48,352 nt of DNA, taken from positions 1-48,352 of the IMG/VR virus record IMGVR_UViG_3300034198_015419; one strand, written 5' to 3'. The stretch is from a virus. The position numbers were made by a program, and so were the translations under genes. Numbering within the stretch: position 1 is the first letter of the stretch; the number at the start of each line of letters is the position of its first letter. Positions 25,784 to 33,971 of this stretch are shown here, in pieces. The notes beneath the pieces are model-generated. The model made no database searches. It had not been told where the DNA came from and was given only the letters and a program-made list of their open reading frames with translations.

Positions 25784-26719
25784 ATGATTCGAAAAAGTCT
25801 TTGTTGTATATCACTGGAGCTACAAAAGCGTGGTTATAAAGCCAATACTATGACCAAAACTAGGTTTTTGGTATTGGAAAAAAAGCAATCGTTGCAAATT
25901 CTTGGTCAACGAGTTGCCAATAACCTCAATGTAGTTCTGGAAACCATTAAATATTGTAATTCTCATGGTTGGAACTATCGCATCAGCAGTGATATTTTCC
26001 CTCTGGCTACATTACCAGAAGCCAATTTAAGCTATGATGTACTTCCCAATAAAACTGAGATTGTGCAACTTTATAGCAATATTGATAAAGCCATCAAACT
26101 TAGCAATATTCGTTGCAGCACTCATCCTGATCAATTTGTAGTTCCAGCCAGTGCAAACCCGGTTGTAGCTGCCAAGTCTGTGATTGAATTGGTACATCAC
26201 GCAGACATGATGGACAGAATGGGGCTTCCCCGCTCCTACGATGCCCCTATAAACATTCACATGAACTGTTTCAAAGGATCACTAGCTGACATATCAAAAC
26301 GCTTTATAGAGGCGTATAACACGTTTCCCGAGGGTGTTAAAAGCCGACTTGTATTGGAGAATGAAGACAAACCCAATAGTTGGAACGTTGAGCAGCTTTA
26401 TGAATATGTTTATCAACGCACGGGTATACCAATTACCTATGATAATTTACATCATAAATGCAATCCAGGCAAGTTGACGGCTAAAAAGGCTGTGGAATTG
26501 GCTATGTCTACGTGGGGCAAACACCGTCCGTTGTTTCATTTTAGTGAAGGCATTGGTACTACTGGTGCTGCGCAACGTACTCATGCATTGCAACCAACGC
26601 ATGTTCCTGTGGAATATGCCAATATTGACGTTGACTTGGATTTTGAGTTCAAAAACAAAGATCTAGCAATTTTGCATTTTGAGAACACTCTCGAAAATAA
26701 AATAAGTGCAAGTCGTTGA
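25784..26719 (+). CDS. uvdE: UV damage endonuclease UvdE/UvsE
   Basis: A 311-residue TIM-barrel endonuclease that nicks DNA 5' of UV photoproducts, starting an excision repair path independent of UvrABC. Family motifs are WNYRISSDIFP, RCSTHPDQFVVP, INIHMNCF, LVLENEDK, YDNLHHKCNPG and PLFHFSEG; the histidines, aspartates and glutamates in them bind the metal ions. The start at 25784 is preferred over the ATG at 25766, which overlaps the -10 element. The N-terminal GYKANTMTKTRF piece also fits the family. T4 instead uses the small DenV glycosylase, so this is a different answer to sunlight damage and suits an aquatic habitat. Confidence 0.88.
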   Translation: MIRKSLCCISLELQKRGYKANTMTKTRFLVLEKKQSLQILGQRVANNLNVVLETIKYCNSHGWNYRISSDIFPLATLPEANLSYDVLPNKTEIVQLYSNIDKAIKLSNIRCSTHPDQFVVPASANPVVAAKSVIELVHHADMMDRMGLPRSYDAPINIHMNCFKGSLADISKRFIEAYNTFPEGVKSRLVLENEDKPNSWNVEQLYEYVYQRTGIPITYDNLHHKCNPGKLTAKKAVELAMSTWGKHRPLFHFSEGIGTTGAAQRTHALQPTHVPVEYANIDVDLDFEFKNKDLAILHFENTLENKISASR

Positions 26720-26743
26720 CATTTCGTACTTTCGGTGTAAGAT
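26716..26743 (+). promoter_or_regulatory. Sigma70 promoter for 26806 gene
   Basis: TTGACA (26716-26721) overlapping the uvdE stop, 16-nt spacer, TAAGAT (26738-26743). The leader of about 55 nt is adenine-rich and ends in AAAGGA before the ATG. Confidence 0.75.
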
Positions 26744-26805
26744 AGTATCAAGTTAGGTAACTACTAACGAAACAAACAAACAAAACAAAAAAAGGAAAAC
26801 ATAAT

Positions 26806-27009
26806 ATGTATACTCGCAAGAATACCCGTAACAAGACTAACTTCGTTGGACACAATAGCACTGGTGTTGAGGTTTACCTCTCCACTCCGCTTGCTGGTGC
26901 CAAGAAGGCTGCACGTTTGACCCTTCGTGCTGGTGACACCCGCCTCGACCTGACTGGTCGCCAGATTAAGGCTCTGCGTGAGGTCTTGGCTGCTGGTTAC
27001 ACTGCCTAA
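26806..27009 (+). CDS. Small basic unknown protein, probably highly expressed
   Basis: A 67-residue basic protein (MYTRKNTRNKTNFVG start; LTGRQIKALREVLAAGY end). The C-terminal half predicts one strand and one helix. Codon choice is visibly more GC-rich than in neighbours (many CGT, CTG, GCC, ACC), which suggests selection for high expression or recent acquisition. It has its own promoter, an adenine-rich leader, a good ribosome-binding site and a strong terminator 39 nt after its stop, so it is a one-gene unit. DNA-binding or host-takeover functions fit its size and charge but nothing proves them. Confidence 0.65.
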   Translation: MYTRKNTRNKTNFVGHNSTGVEVYLSTPLAGAKKAARLTLRAGDTRLDLTGRQIKALREVLAAGYTA

Positions 27010-27015
27010 TCCAGT

Positions 27016-27450
27016 ATGGATAAAACAACAATAGCAATAATTGTTGTAACGTGGCTCCTGTCTGTAGGAGCCACGTTTTTCTTTACATACATTTGGTTTG
27101 TTGCACCAATCAACAACAAACTAAAAAGTTTGTGTGAGAATACAACAAAAATTGATGCCGATCTGCAAACAACAAAAAAGGTTGCGTCGGACTTACGCAC
27201 AGATTTGATGGAAAAGTTTTTGGAACTGGAAAACAGACACGTCATTCTGAATAAGACTGTGGCTTCACACAAACAAGAAACTAGTAATATCTTTGAGACA
27301 ATTACTGAAGGTTTTGAGTTTGTAAATACGGAACGCAGTGTAATGATCAAAGACCTTGCGGAATTGAAACGCCGTGTTAGAATGAATAGCAATGAAACGA
27401 AAAGGCAAACTTACCAACGAAGACATCGTGAGAACACGGGGTCTGTTTGA
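27016..27450 (+). CDS. Membrane-anchored coiled-coil protein
   Basis: A 144-residue protein with one N-terminal transmembrane segment (about 5-30, TIAIIVVTWLLSVGATFFFT) followed by a long heptad-like helical region (about 35-125) and a basic tail. The topology suggests an inner-membrane protein with a cytoplasmic coiled coil. The DNA encoding the membrane segment is a perfect terminator hairpin, so expression from the upstream promoter would need read-through. The last 59 nt overlap the gp62-like gene. No clear ribosome-binding site precedes the ATG, which lowers confidence slightly. Confidence 0.6.
   Translation: MDKTTIAIIVVTWLLSVGATFFFTYIWFVAPINNKLKSLCENTTKIDADLQTTKKVASDLRTDLMEKFLELENRHVILNKTVASHKQETSNIFETITEGFEFVNTERSVMIKDLAELKRRVRMNSNETKRQTYQRRHRENTGSV
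27048..27080 (+). terminator. Perfect 12-bp terminator hairpin inside a coding region
   Basis: AACGTGGCTCCT (27048-27059) pairs with 27066-27077, 6-nt loop, followed by TTTC TTT. It ends the transcript of the gene at 26806 and lies inside the start of the gene at 27016. Confidence 0.82.
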
Positions 27451-27880
27451 TCACGTCAAGCATATTCGTCAAGTTCAAAGCGAGGACTATTACGATACAC
27501 TATCAGAATCAGAACGCAAAACGTTCAGCAAGTTTATGATCTTGAGAGTGTTGAGTATGGATCAAAAAATTGTGGAAGAGATTTCATACATCTCAAAGTA
27601 CATGGAAGTTCTTCCAGATAAACAGTTTTACGCTTTGTTGATCAAATGCATTCCAAAAGATTACAAGTTCTATCCATACATCAAAAAGAATGTCAAAGAC
27701 GTGAACCCTACAGTTCTTGGATGTATTGTCAAGAAATATCAAATCGGAAGTTCCGATGCCAGTGACTACTACAGTCTATTTATTCAGACCGAATCTGGAC
27801 TCAACAACCTCGTTGAGTTGGTGCAGTCATTTGGTTATTCACAATCCGAAATTGAAACAATGTTTGATGTAAAGGAGTAA
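27392..27880 (+). CDS. 62: Clamp loader small subunit gp62-like
   Basis: A 162-residue protein resembling T4 gp62 in its second half: YALLIKCIPKDYKFYPYIK followed by CIVKKYQIGSSDASDYYSLF corresponds to the T4 segment around LLAKRYQVNTNDAINYKSIL. In T4, one gp62 with four gp44 forms the ATP-driven loader that opens the gp45 clamp. It is slightly shorter than T4 gp62 (187 residues). Its place is unusual: T4 gene 62 directly follows 44, here it is about 20 kb away. It overlaps the preceding membrane protein gene by 59 nt and is followed 4 nt later by a nucleotide kinase. Similarity was judged from memory. Confidence 0.65.
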   Translation: MKRKGKLTNEDIVRTRGLFDHVKHIRQVQSEDYYDTLSESERKTFSKFMILRVLSMDQKIVEEISYISKYMEVLPDKQFYALLIKCIPKDYKFYPYIKKNVKDVNPTVLGCIVKKYQIGSSDASDYYSLFIQTESGLNNLVELVQSFGYSQSEIETMFDVKE

Positions 27881-27884
27881 TATC

Positions 27885-28538
27885 ATGAAAGTTATAGGTA
27901 TATCTGGTTTAGCACGTAGTGGTAAAGATTGTTTTGCTACAATCGCAACAAAAATTCTCACAGAAGAATATAAACTCAAAGTTGATCGTCATGCGTTAGC
28001 GTATGAACTAAAAGACGACCTAAAAGATTTGGTCAAGAAAAAGACGGGTATCGACACCTTCACAGAAAAGACCGAGGAGAAAAACATCATCCGACCATTG
28101 TTGGTTGCGTATGGTGATGTGATGCGCAAGGTCAGTGAAGGAAAATACTGGACACAGAAAATGGAGCAAAAAATCTCCAAGTCAAAGGCAGACGTATTTT
28201 TTGTGACCGACATTCGATATGATGTTTATCCAGAAGATGAATGTACTTGGCTACAAAACAAAATGTCTGGTAAGTTGGTACACGTAACACGTTACATGTT
28301 AACGACTGCTCCATCGAAACGTAGAATTACAACAGCAAAACCAGTAAAGGTGTATGAAGCTGCACCGAATGAGCATGAACTGTTTAACAATCCAAAATGC
28401 AAAGCCAAAGCAGACTATGCATTTGAGTGGGAAGACGTTAGTAAGGATTATCCAACCATGGAAGCCTTGAAGGAATCTGAGTATATCAACGACTGTGTAA
28501 GAAAGGCGTTGGAATCAATTGCAGTTCTACCTAAGTGA
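27885..28538 (+). CDS. 1: Deoxynucleoside monophosphate kinase (gp1-like)
   Basis: A 217-residue P-loop kinase. GISGLARSGKD (5-15) is the phosphate-binding loop in the form typical of T4 gp1, which phosphorylates dNMPs to dNDPs. VFFVTDIRYDVYPE (about 105-118) corresponds to the conserved DxR segment of the family. The enzyme feeds the dNTP pool together with NrdJ and dUTPase encoded in this window. AAAGGAG lies 10 nt before the start, overlapping the previous stop. The gene ends 12 nt inside the convergent minus-strand operon. Confidence 0.78.
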   Translation: MKVIGISGLARSGKDCFATIATKILTEEYKLKVDRHALAYELKDDLKDLVKKKTGIDTFTEKTEEKNIIRPLLVAYGDVMRKVSEGKYWTQKMEQKISKSKADVFFVTDIRYDVYPEDECTWLQNKMSGKLVHVTRYMLTTAPSKRRITTAKPVKVYEAAPNEHELFNNPKCKAKADYAFEWEDVSKDYPTMEALKESEYINDCVRKALESIAVLPK

Positions 28539-28808
28539 CAAGCGTAGAATTGGATGATGTGCAGAGTGGTTAAACACCACTTCTTTATCGGTAGTTTTGG
28601 TGGCGAAGTATTCTTTGAGTCCTTCGCCACTATTCTTTATGAATTCAATATAGAGTTGATTGCAACTGTTTGACTTGGCCTGTTTTGCTTCTTTTTTGCA
28701 ACTGCAAATACGATTGGTCGCATCAATACATTCGCCCAATGGGTGAGCAATCGCAGGCAAGTCATTTTTTATCAGAGTATAAAACTGTTGATATGTTCCA
28801 ATGTTCAT
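28527..28808 (-). CDS. Unknown small protein, last gene of the minus operon
   Basis: A 93-residue protein with four cysteines (GEC, RICSC, SNSC), two of them in a CxC pattern that might bind metal. It starts in an ATGA overlap with the membrane protein gene, so it belongs to the operon, and overlaps the convergent kinase gene by 12 nt. No family recognised. Confidence 0.5.
   Translation of the reverse strand: MNIGTYQQFYTLIKNDLPAIAHPLGECIDATNRICSCKKEAKQAKSNSCNQLYIEFIKNSGEGLKEYFATKTTDKEVVFNHSAHHPILRLSLR
28565..28630 (+). terminator. Two hairpins at the convergent end of the plus operon
   Basis: First hairpin AGTGGT (28565-28570) with ACCACT (28576-28581), followed by TCTTTAT; second GTGGCGAAG (28600-28608) with CTTCGCCAC (28622-28630), perfect 9 bp. 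They follow the plus-strand kinase gene but lie inside the minus-strand coding region, so they may end transcripts from either side. Confidence 0.45.
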
Positions 28809-29185
28809 AGCAATTTTTTAATCAATAGATAAATAGCAAAGCTGATACAATAGTTGATAGGAAAAACAAATATTGCGTAATTCCAAGGCCACACAATAAA
28901 TGTATGAGTAACAGTCAACCAAAATGGTAAACAGATATTGCAGCTAATCAATTTGGTAAATACAGAAGGATACGCAGCGTACAGAAAATCTGGATATGAT
29001 GCCATTACGTCCACTTCAAGTTTGTATTTTGTGTATTCGTTCATCTTCAACCAGTTGTACACAAAGTTGACACTGAATAGCTTGGCGATTTTAGCAATCG
29101 TGGTAACAATGTCGCTGTGAAACCACAATGTCAGTGTAAACACAACCCAAAACACCAACCCAAAGTTTAGATAGAAAATATTCAT
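28805..29185 (-). CDS. Small multi-pass membrane protein
   Basis: A 126-residue hydrophobic protein with probably three membrane segments: about 5-23 (FGLVFWVVFTLTLW), about 80-100 and about 105-124. The middle contains a short acidic region and a CNIC motif. The ATG at 29185 overlaps the stop of the glycosyltransferase gene (ATGA). In a glycan operon, small membrane proteins may anchor transferases or move lipid-linked sugars, but no flippase motif is visible. Confidence 0.58.
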   Translation of the reverse strand: MNIFYLNFGLVFWVVFTLTLWFHSDIVTTIAKIAKLFSVNFVYNWLKMNEYTKYKLEVDVMASYPDFLYAAYPSVFTKLISCNICLPFWLTVTHTFIVWPWNYAIFVFPINYCISFAIYLLIKKLL

Positions 29186-30384
29186 AGTAGCCATTTTTTG
29201 TATTCTGCGTTATCAACGTTAATCAAATTTTTCTTGCAATCAACCAAGCGATTGATTTGTAGCTTGAAAATGTCGTACTCAAGATTTCCTACTTGTCCAC
29301 TGTCTTCCAACATCAACTGTAGCATGTTGAAAAACTCAAAGCTTTGATTGCTTATTTTGTTTGCATCAAACGTTACTACAACATCGTTAAGTTTTGGTTC
29401 GTCATATTGCTTGAGCTTTTTCTTCAAGTCAAACTTGGTGTTCTTTTGTTCTGCTGCAATATAGCGAGTATAGTCAACGTCAGTATACAAAGCGTCACAC
29501 CAAGGCTCCAGCAAAGCTACACGATATTCATCGCAGTTCAATGCAACAAACCCAATGTTGTATCTGTTTGGTACAACTGGCTTCATAAAGTCGTTGTGCT
29601 TTACAAAATGACCCCACTTGCGAATAAAGTTTCTGGAACTCTTGACGTTTTGTTGTTGCCATTCTTCACTGTCCTTGCCAATAGCAGTGAGCGTGGGATT
29701 GAATCTGCTGCCTCGACACGTCAAATGATATACACAAGCTTCCCAGATTTGAATAAACTTGTAATCGTTTAGTAAGAATCTATTGAAAATGTCGCTATCT
29801 TCTTTGCTGGTAGGAGCAAACAGCAAGTCGTGACCACCAATCTTGAGAAAGTCTTCTTTGTAAATAGCCCATGGAGCAAACACACCTTCTGTGGTTTTGT
29901 CTTTGCGGTTAACTTTGGTGTTCAACAACCACTTTTCAAATTCATCTTTTTTGAATGTCTCTGGCTCACTACCAAAATCTTGGGTAATCTTTTCTGGTCC
30001 ACCTGGGTGCAAAGGTGGTTCAATTCTAGTGAGAGAAACTACAGTCTGAGGTTTAAGGTATTTTTCAATCAACAAGTCTGCATTTCTGCTGATGTACATG
30101 TCGGCGTGATAAATCATGATCACGTCGTTTGTAGCAGCCTGCTCTACCAAAATATTGTAGAGTTCAGTCATACCCTTTCTGGCTGGTCCCTCATTACGAA
30201 CCGCTTTGAAGTGAGGATCTTGTTTGTGCATTTCTTCACACCATTCCCACGTACCATCGCTGCTGGCATCGTCAGCTACGCAAATTTCGTGGTTTGTATG
30301 GCTAAGGTTGCTGCGAAGTGCGGCATAACACCACTTCAAATACTTTAGATTGTTTCTGGATGGAATGATAAAACTGATATTCAT
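29182..30384 (-). CDS. Family 2 glycosyltransferase
   Basis: A 400-residue protein with an N-terminal GT-A domain. FIIPSRNNLKYL opens the nucleotide-sugar fold, CVADDASSDGTWEW has the typical DDxSxDGT motif, and MIYHADMYIS (about residue 90) takes the place of the metal-binding DxD. The C-terminal 150 residues are not recognised and may bind the acceptor or the next enzyme. It lies 8 nt after the preceding gene in the operon. Donor and acceptor sugars cannot be told. Confidence 0.8.
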   Translation of the reverse strand: MNISFIIPSRNNLKYLKWCYAALRSNLSHTNHEICVADDASSDGTWEWCEEMHKQDPHFKAVRNEGPARKGMTELYNILVEQAATNDVIMIYHADMYISRNADLLIEKYLKPQTVVSLTRIEPPLHPGGPEKITQDFGSEPETFKKDEFEKWLLNTKVNRKDKTTEGVFAPWAIYKEDFLKIGGHDLLFAPTSKEDSDIFNRFLLNDYKFIQIWEACVYHLTCRGSRFNPTLTAIGKDSEEWQQQNVKSSRNFIRKWGHFVKHNDFMKPVVPNRYNIGFVALNCDEYRVALLEPWCDALYTDVDYTRYIAAEQKNTKFDLKKKLKQYDEPKLNDVVVTFDANKISNQSFEFFNMLQLMLEDSGQVGNLEYDIFKLQINRLVDCKKNLINVDNAEYKKWLL

Positions 30385-30392
30385 GTCTATAA

Positions 30393-31067
30393 CTAGATTG
30401 TTATATTTTCAACTTGCAACTGTTGCAGCAAACTTTTTAACTGATCCACTTTTTTGATGTTGTGTCGTTGTGATATAATATGAGTGGCGAAATACTTTTT
30501 TGCAATCTGACCGTCTTGTTCAAATGTTGGAAACGTATAAATATTCACCAAATTCTGCTTTTGCAATTGGCTTGAAAAAATAACGTCAAACTCAAATGGA
30601 TCATGATCTTCTGGAAGTGGTAGAAGATTGACTATAGACTGATAATGTATGGCGTTTAGACCACCTCGTAAATACTTACCCCAACCTTGAATACCAACAA
30701 ACAGCCGTTGATCATAATTGAATAGGTGCCGCATTATTGCTTGAAACTCTTGGCTACGATAATGTACAAGATCAGTATCAATTTTGCAAAAAACTGAGTT
30801 TTTGTATGTGTCTTGATTTGCTATCAAATATTCACGAAACAAGTTGAACTTGCGAGTCATTTTGTTTTGATCGCTTTCAATGTATATTGTGTGTGGTCCC
30901 AATATAGTGCGCAAAAAATCGGCGTATGGTTGATCGTCTTTTGTGCCAGACACCAACACAAAATACTGATATTTATGTGTCAACTCAATAAAGTTGGTAT
31001 TGATGCTTGTGTAGTAATCCATACAAGCATCCAAAAACGTGTAATAAACAACATGACCCGACGGCAT
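30393..31067 (-). CDS. Probable glycosyltransferase
   Basis: A 224-residue protein with a possible GT-A fold: VFCKIDTDLVHYRS (about 98-111) holds a DxD-like IDTD, and GLNAIHYQSI and FEFDVIFSS follow. The start at 31067 is chosen because it comes just after the stop of the preceding gene; the longer form from 31106 would overlap it by 35 nt. Not assigned to a family. Alternative: a hexosyltransferase-like protein without activity. Confidence 0.58.
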   Translation of the reverse strand: MPSGHVVYYTFLDACMDYYTSINTNFIELTHKYQYFVLVSGTKDDQPYADFLRTILGPHTIYIESDQNKMTRKFNLFREYLIANQDTYKNSVFCKIDTDLVHYRSQEFQAIMRHLFNYDQRLFVGIQGWGKYLRGGLNAIHYQSIVNLLPLPEDHDPFEFDVIFSSQLQKQNLVNIYTFPTFEQDGQIAKKYFATHIISQRHNIKKVDQLKSLLQQLQVENITI

Positions 31068-31071
31068 AATT

Positions 31072-31644
31072 CTAAATTTTTTGATACAAATAGGCGTAAC
31101 GTCCAAATTTGTCTCGGCTTATATCAGCAATATCAATTTGTTTCAAATCTTTTGCGAGGTGTGCAATATTTTTACGATAACCTTGTTTGTGGACATCATC
31201 CAACATGATATACCCGCCTGTGTTAAGCTTTGATAATATAGTTGCAAGAGACGATTGTCTGGTGGACATATTTCCCAGATCGTGATAAATAAAATCGTAG
31301 TTGTAAGAAATCGTTCTAAAGTTTTTCCAAAGAATCAAGTTTTTTGTTGACAACTTGTGCTGCAACAAAAACTGTTCTGTTTTTTTGATCCATTTATCGT
31401 TATCTTCAACAGATACATGAATGTTTGGTGCAACAGTTTCCTTTTGCATGACGTAACTTGATAATCCAGATCCAGTGTCAAGTCGATTTACTACGTTGCC
31501 ATATCTAAGAATATATACAACTATTGACGCCTGTTCTAATGATAAACACATGTCCTCGGTTGATACTGTAGAGCAATACAAAATATAGTCGTTTTTGTAT
31601 TCATCTTGTATATCCAAAAGCTTTTTATTGTCAAACTGTATCAT
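31072..31644 (-). CDS. SAM-dependent methyltransferase
   Basis: A 190-residue class I methyltransferase-like protein. VNRLDTGSGLSSYV (about 52-65) is the SAM-binding loop, DFIYHDLGNMS (about 115) the motif II region, and LNTGGYIMLDDVH (about 143-155) the post-III segment. Such small methyltransferases cap or modify sugars. The ATG overlaps the stop of the preceding transferase gene, and an ATTTATA element lies 3 nt before it (31648-31655). Confidence 0.68.
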   Translation of the reverse strand: MIQFDNKKLLDIQDEYKNDYILYCSTVSTEDMCLSLEQASIVVYILRYGNVVNRLDTGSGLSSYVMQKETVAPNIHVSVEDNDKWIKKTEQFLLQHKLSTKNLILWKNFRTISYNYDFIYHDLGNMSTRQSSLATILSKLNTGGYIMLDDVHKQGYRKNIAHLAKDLKQIDIADISRDKFGRYAYLYQKI

Positions 31645-32411
31645 AGATATAAATGATTGTATGTTTTTGTCATCCAGTGATGAACGTTGTTACCATACGT
31701 AGAATCTGGAATGCCGTTAAAATGATACACCCAACCAAATTTTGTAAATGGTAAGTCATCAAACAAACCTTCCATCAGATTCAATCCCATCATGTTGAAC
31801 TCGTAGGGCAATATCTTAACATCCATGTTGTTCATTTGCAAAAAGAAATTCATTGGTGTTTGATCAGTGCCAAGCTTGATGTTTGTTTCGCATTGATAAA
31901 TTGCTTCTCGGTTGTCCAAATAAAACTGCTTGAATTGATTTAGATAATCTTTGTGCGATCCGTTTAGAATTTGGAATCCACCATTGATATAGTTCCACAC
32001 GTTGAGTTTATAGTTGTTGAACAGTGCTTGACTATAACACTCAACACTACGAAACACCCATTCGTATACAACGCCATCGTGAACTCCAGTGTATTTGTTG
32101 TCGGTCAATTCAAAGAAATTTGGACACTCTGGGTGAACAATCGTGTCTGCGTCAACAATCAAAACTTGGTTGTAATCAATACCACTGTTTTCCAATAAAT
32201 CCAAAACATAGTATCGTTGCCATGCCATGCTTGTAATGTTGGTATCCATCAAAGGCTGATCCAATACAACCAATTCACAATTGTGTTTTTTTGCAAATTG
32301 CTTCCAACTGTTGATACTGAGATTGAAAATATCTTTGATCAACGGAGTGTTGCGCAATTTCTTTTCTCCGCCGCCAGAAATTACAGCAGGAATGAATATT
32401 ACATTTTTCAT
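31641..32411 (-). CDS. GT-A glycosyltransferase, tandem paralogue
   Basis: A 256-residue nucleotide-diphospho-sugar transferase-like protein. VLIVDADTIVHPE (about 82-94) holds the metal-binding DxD; NYINGGFQILN, GTDQTPMNFF and WVYHFNGIP follow. The same blocks in the same order occur in the next gene upstream in the operon, so the two are duplicates that have diverged. The fold resembles GT8-like hexosyltransferases. Start and stop both overlap neighbours by 4 nt. Confidence 0.72.
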   Translation of the reverse strand: MKNVIFIPAVISGGGEKKLRNTPLIKDIFNLSINSWKQFAKKHNCELVVLDQPLMDTNITSMAWQRYYVLDLLENSGIDYNQVLIVDADTIVHPECPNFFELTDNKYTGVHDGVVYEWVFRSVECYSQALFNNYKLNVWNYINGGFQILNGSHKDYLNQFKQFYLDNREAIYQCETNIKLGTDQTPMNFFLQMNNMDVKILPYEFNMMGLNLMEGLFDDLPFTKFGWVYHFNGIPDSTYGNNVHHWMTKTYNHLYL

Positions 32412-33172
32412 TTGTAGTTGTGTTTAATTGCAGACCAAAGTTGATTTATCAATTGATTGCGTTGCTCAATAGGAAACCCAGTGAAGTGCCATAGATATGC
32501 ATATTTCAAAAAGAAAGGTGTATGATCATTCAATTTGTCGTTGTGCCACAACATACCCTTTTTAATCATACCAACCGTGTTCCATGCATACGGTAAATGC
32601 TTACACTTGAGTTTTTCTTGCTTGATGTGGAAGTTAAGTAGAGTTTGTTCTTTACCAGTATTTGGCACAGTCCAGTTGTCCAATACGTTTTTATTCTCAA
32701 GATAAAACTGCTTGAGTTTTTCAAAGAAAGGTTTGTGTTCTTTTGTAAAAAACAACACACCACCGTTGATATGCTCATTCAAACCCACATGCATATCCTT
32801 GAACTGTGGAAAAGCTTGTTTGTATGCAGTTTGACTGGTATTCATCCACTGAATGCTGGTTCTGTCCAACACACCCACAAATTCGTCGTCATACAAATCA
32901 AAGATGTTGGGTGCGTCCCACTTGATCATGGTATCAAAGTCAACGATACCAATCTTATCGTAGCTATCGCCAACATAGTCAAACACAAACTCTTTGTGCC
33001 ACACACTATACTTGACGTTGGGCATTTTGCTGCGCACAACAAAAAAGTCGATGTTGTTTTTGTCGCAATAATATTGCCAAGCGTTTATGGTGTGTTCAAA
33101 GTAGGTTTTGTGAGAATGCTTCGATAGTTCATCCTCAATCGCAACCATCAATATGCAGTGTTTGTTAGCCAT
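32408..33172 (-). CDS. GT-A glycosyltransferase, tandem paralogue
   Basis: A 254-residue protein related to the neighbouring gene: KIGIVDFDTMIKWD has the DxD, followed by HINGGVLFFT, TGKEQTLLNFH and YLWHFTGFP. The N-terminal HSHKTYFEHTINAWQYYC matches the corresponding helix of the paralogue. Together the pair may add two successive sugars or the same sugar in different linkages. The start overlaps the UDP-glucose dehydrogenase-like gene by 8 nt. Confidence 0.72.
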   Translation of the reverse strand: MANKHCILMVAIEDELSKHSHKTYFEHTINAWQYYCDKNNIDFFVVRSKMPNVKYSVWHKEFVFDYVGDSYDKIGIVDFDTMIKWDAPNIFDLYDDEFVGVLDRTSIQWMNTSQTAYKQAFPQFKDMHVGLNEHINGGVLFFTKEHKPFFEKLKQFYLENKNVLDNWTVPNTGKEQTLLNFHIKQEKLKCKHLPYAWNTVGMIKKGMLWHNDKLNDHTPFFLKYAYLWHFTGFPIEQRNQLINQLWSAIKHNYK

Positions 33173-33971
33173 TGCGTTGTGTCATTTTTTGGTTGCTTTG
33201 CAACACAGTTTTTAGAATGCTCAAATCAACACCAACCTTGTCGCCATAAGCTACCATAGCCTTTGTATCCTTTGGCAAACACTTTCCACTAAAACCACGT
33301 TCTTGTGCAAACACAGCAGTGTGTGACTTGTTGGTGCGAGGATCAAGCAACCACAAATCACGAACTTCATTCCAATGGGTTCCAGACTTTTCGCACAGAT
33401 CGTACAACTCGTTGACGAATGCAACCTTCATGGCAAAATATGTATTCTCGACATATTTGGTGATTTCTGCACTGATGCTGTCGGTAACACGATATGTCTT
33501 GCTTGGTCCAGTGATAGGCATATACAGATCGGTCAGTTCATAACCAAGTGTAGGATCATCTGTACCAAAGATAAAGAATGGAGTTTGCTTTACATCGGTA
33601 GTAAATCCATTTGGCGTCCAATATTTACTTTCACCAGCAAACTCTGGGCTGAAAGCAATACGCTTGTTGTATTTTTCTGCCAGCCGTTTGGTGGTGCCAA
33701 TCTCAATCGTGGACTTGATTAGAATCCTTGGAGTATTCAACCAAGACACAGCATCTTCCACAATACTTACGTCACAGCTATTGTCTGGATTGCTTGGGGT
33801 TGGAACGCAAACCACTCCTACGTCACATTTGTTGATTTCTTCCTTGGTAGAACTCAATATGTACACTGGATCATATATCACCACTTCATAATGGTTCTTG
33901 AAAAATGCTTCAAATGCCTTTCCCACATAACCATATCCCACAATACCGATCTTAGTTTTTGATTTTGTCAT
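33165..33971 (-). CDS. UDP-glucose/GDP-mannose dehydrogenase-like protein, C-terminally short
   Basis: A 268-residue NAD-dependent sugar-nucleotide dehydrogenase homologue. The GYGYVG Rossmann motif lies near residue 12, SPEFAGE near 116, ENTYFAMKVAFVNE marks the central helix, and GFSGKCLPKD carries the catalytic cysteine C231. Usual enzymes have about 390-450 residues; here the chain ends 37 residues after the cysteine, so the C-terminal UDP-binding domain is missing. The start at 33971 is preferred because the sequence from there begins the Rossmann fold directly. It may make UDP-glucuronate for the adjacent transferases, if the short form is active. Confidence 0.78.
   Translation of the reverse strand: MTKSKTKIGIVGYGYVGKAFEAFFKNHYEVVIYDPVYILSSTKEEINKCDVGVVCVPTPSNPDNSCDVSIVEDAVSWLNTPRILIKSTIEIGTTKRLAEKYNKRIAFSPEFAGESKYWTPNGFTTDVKQTPFFIFGTDDPTLGYELTDLYMPITGPSKTYRVTDSISAEITKYVENTYFAMKVAFVNELYDLCEKSGTHWNEVRDLWLLDPRTNKSHTAVFAQERGFSGKCLPKDTKAMVAYGDKVGVDLSILKTVLQSNQKMTQRNG

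Noticed and set aside
26716-27083. Mobile element or insertion at the GC-richer small gene
   Set aside because: No terminal repeats, target duplication or transposase; the composition shift covers only about 200 nt and could reflect expression.
29830-30348. Plus-strand open frames of 130-172 codons within the minus-strand glycan operon (also 32645-33127 and 34956-35363)
   Set aside because: They are antisense to transferase genes with DxD motifs and coupled starts; composition is phenylalanine/valine-rich shadow type.
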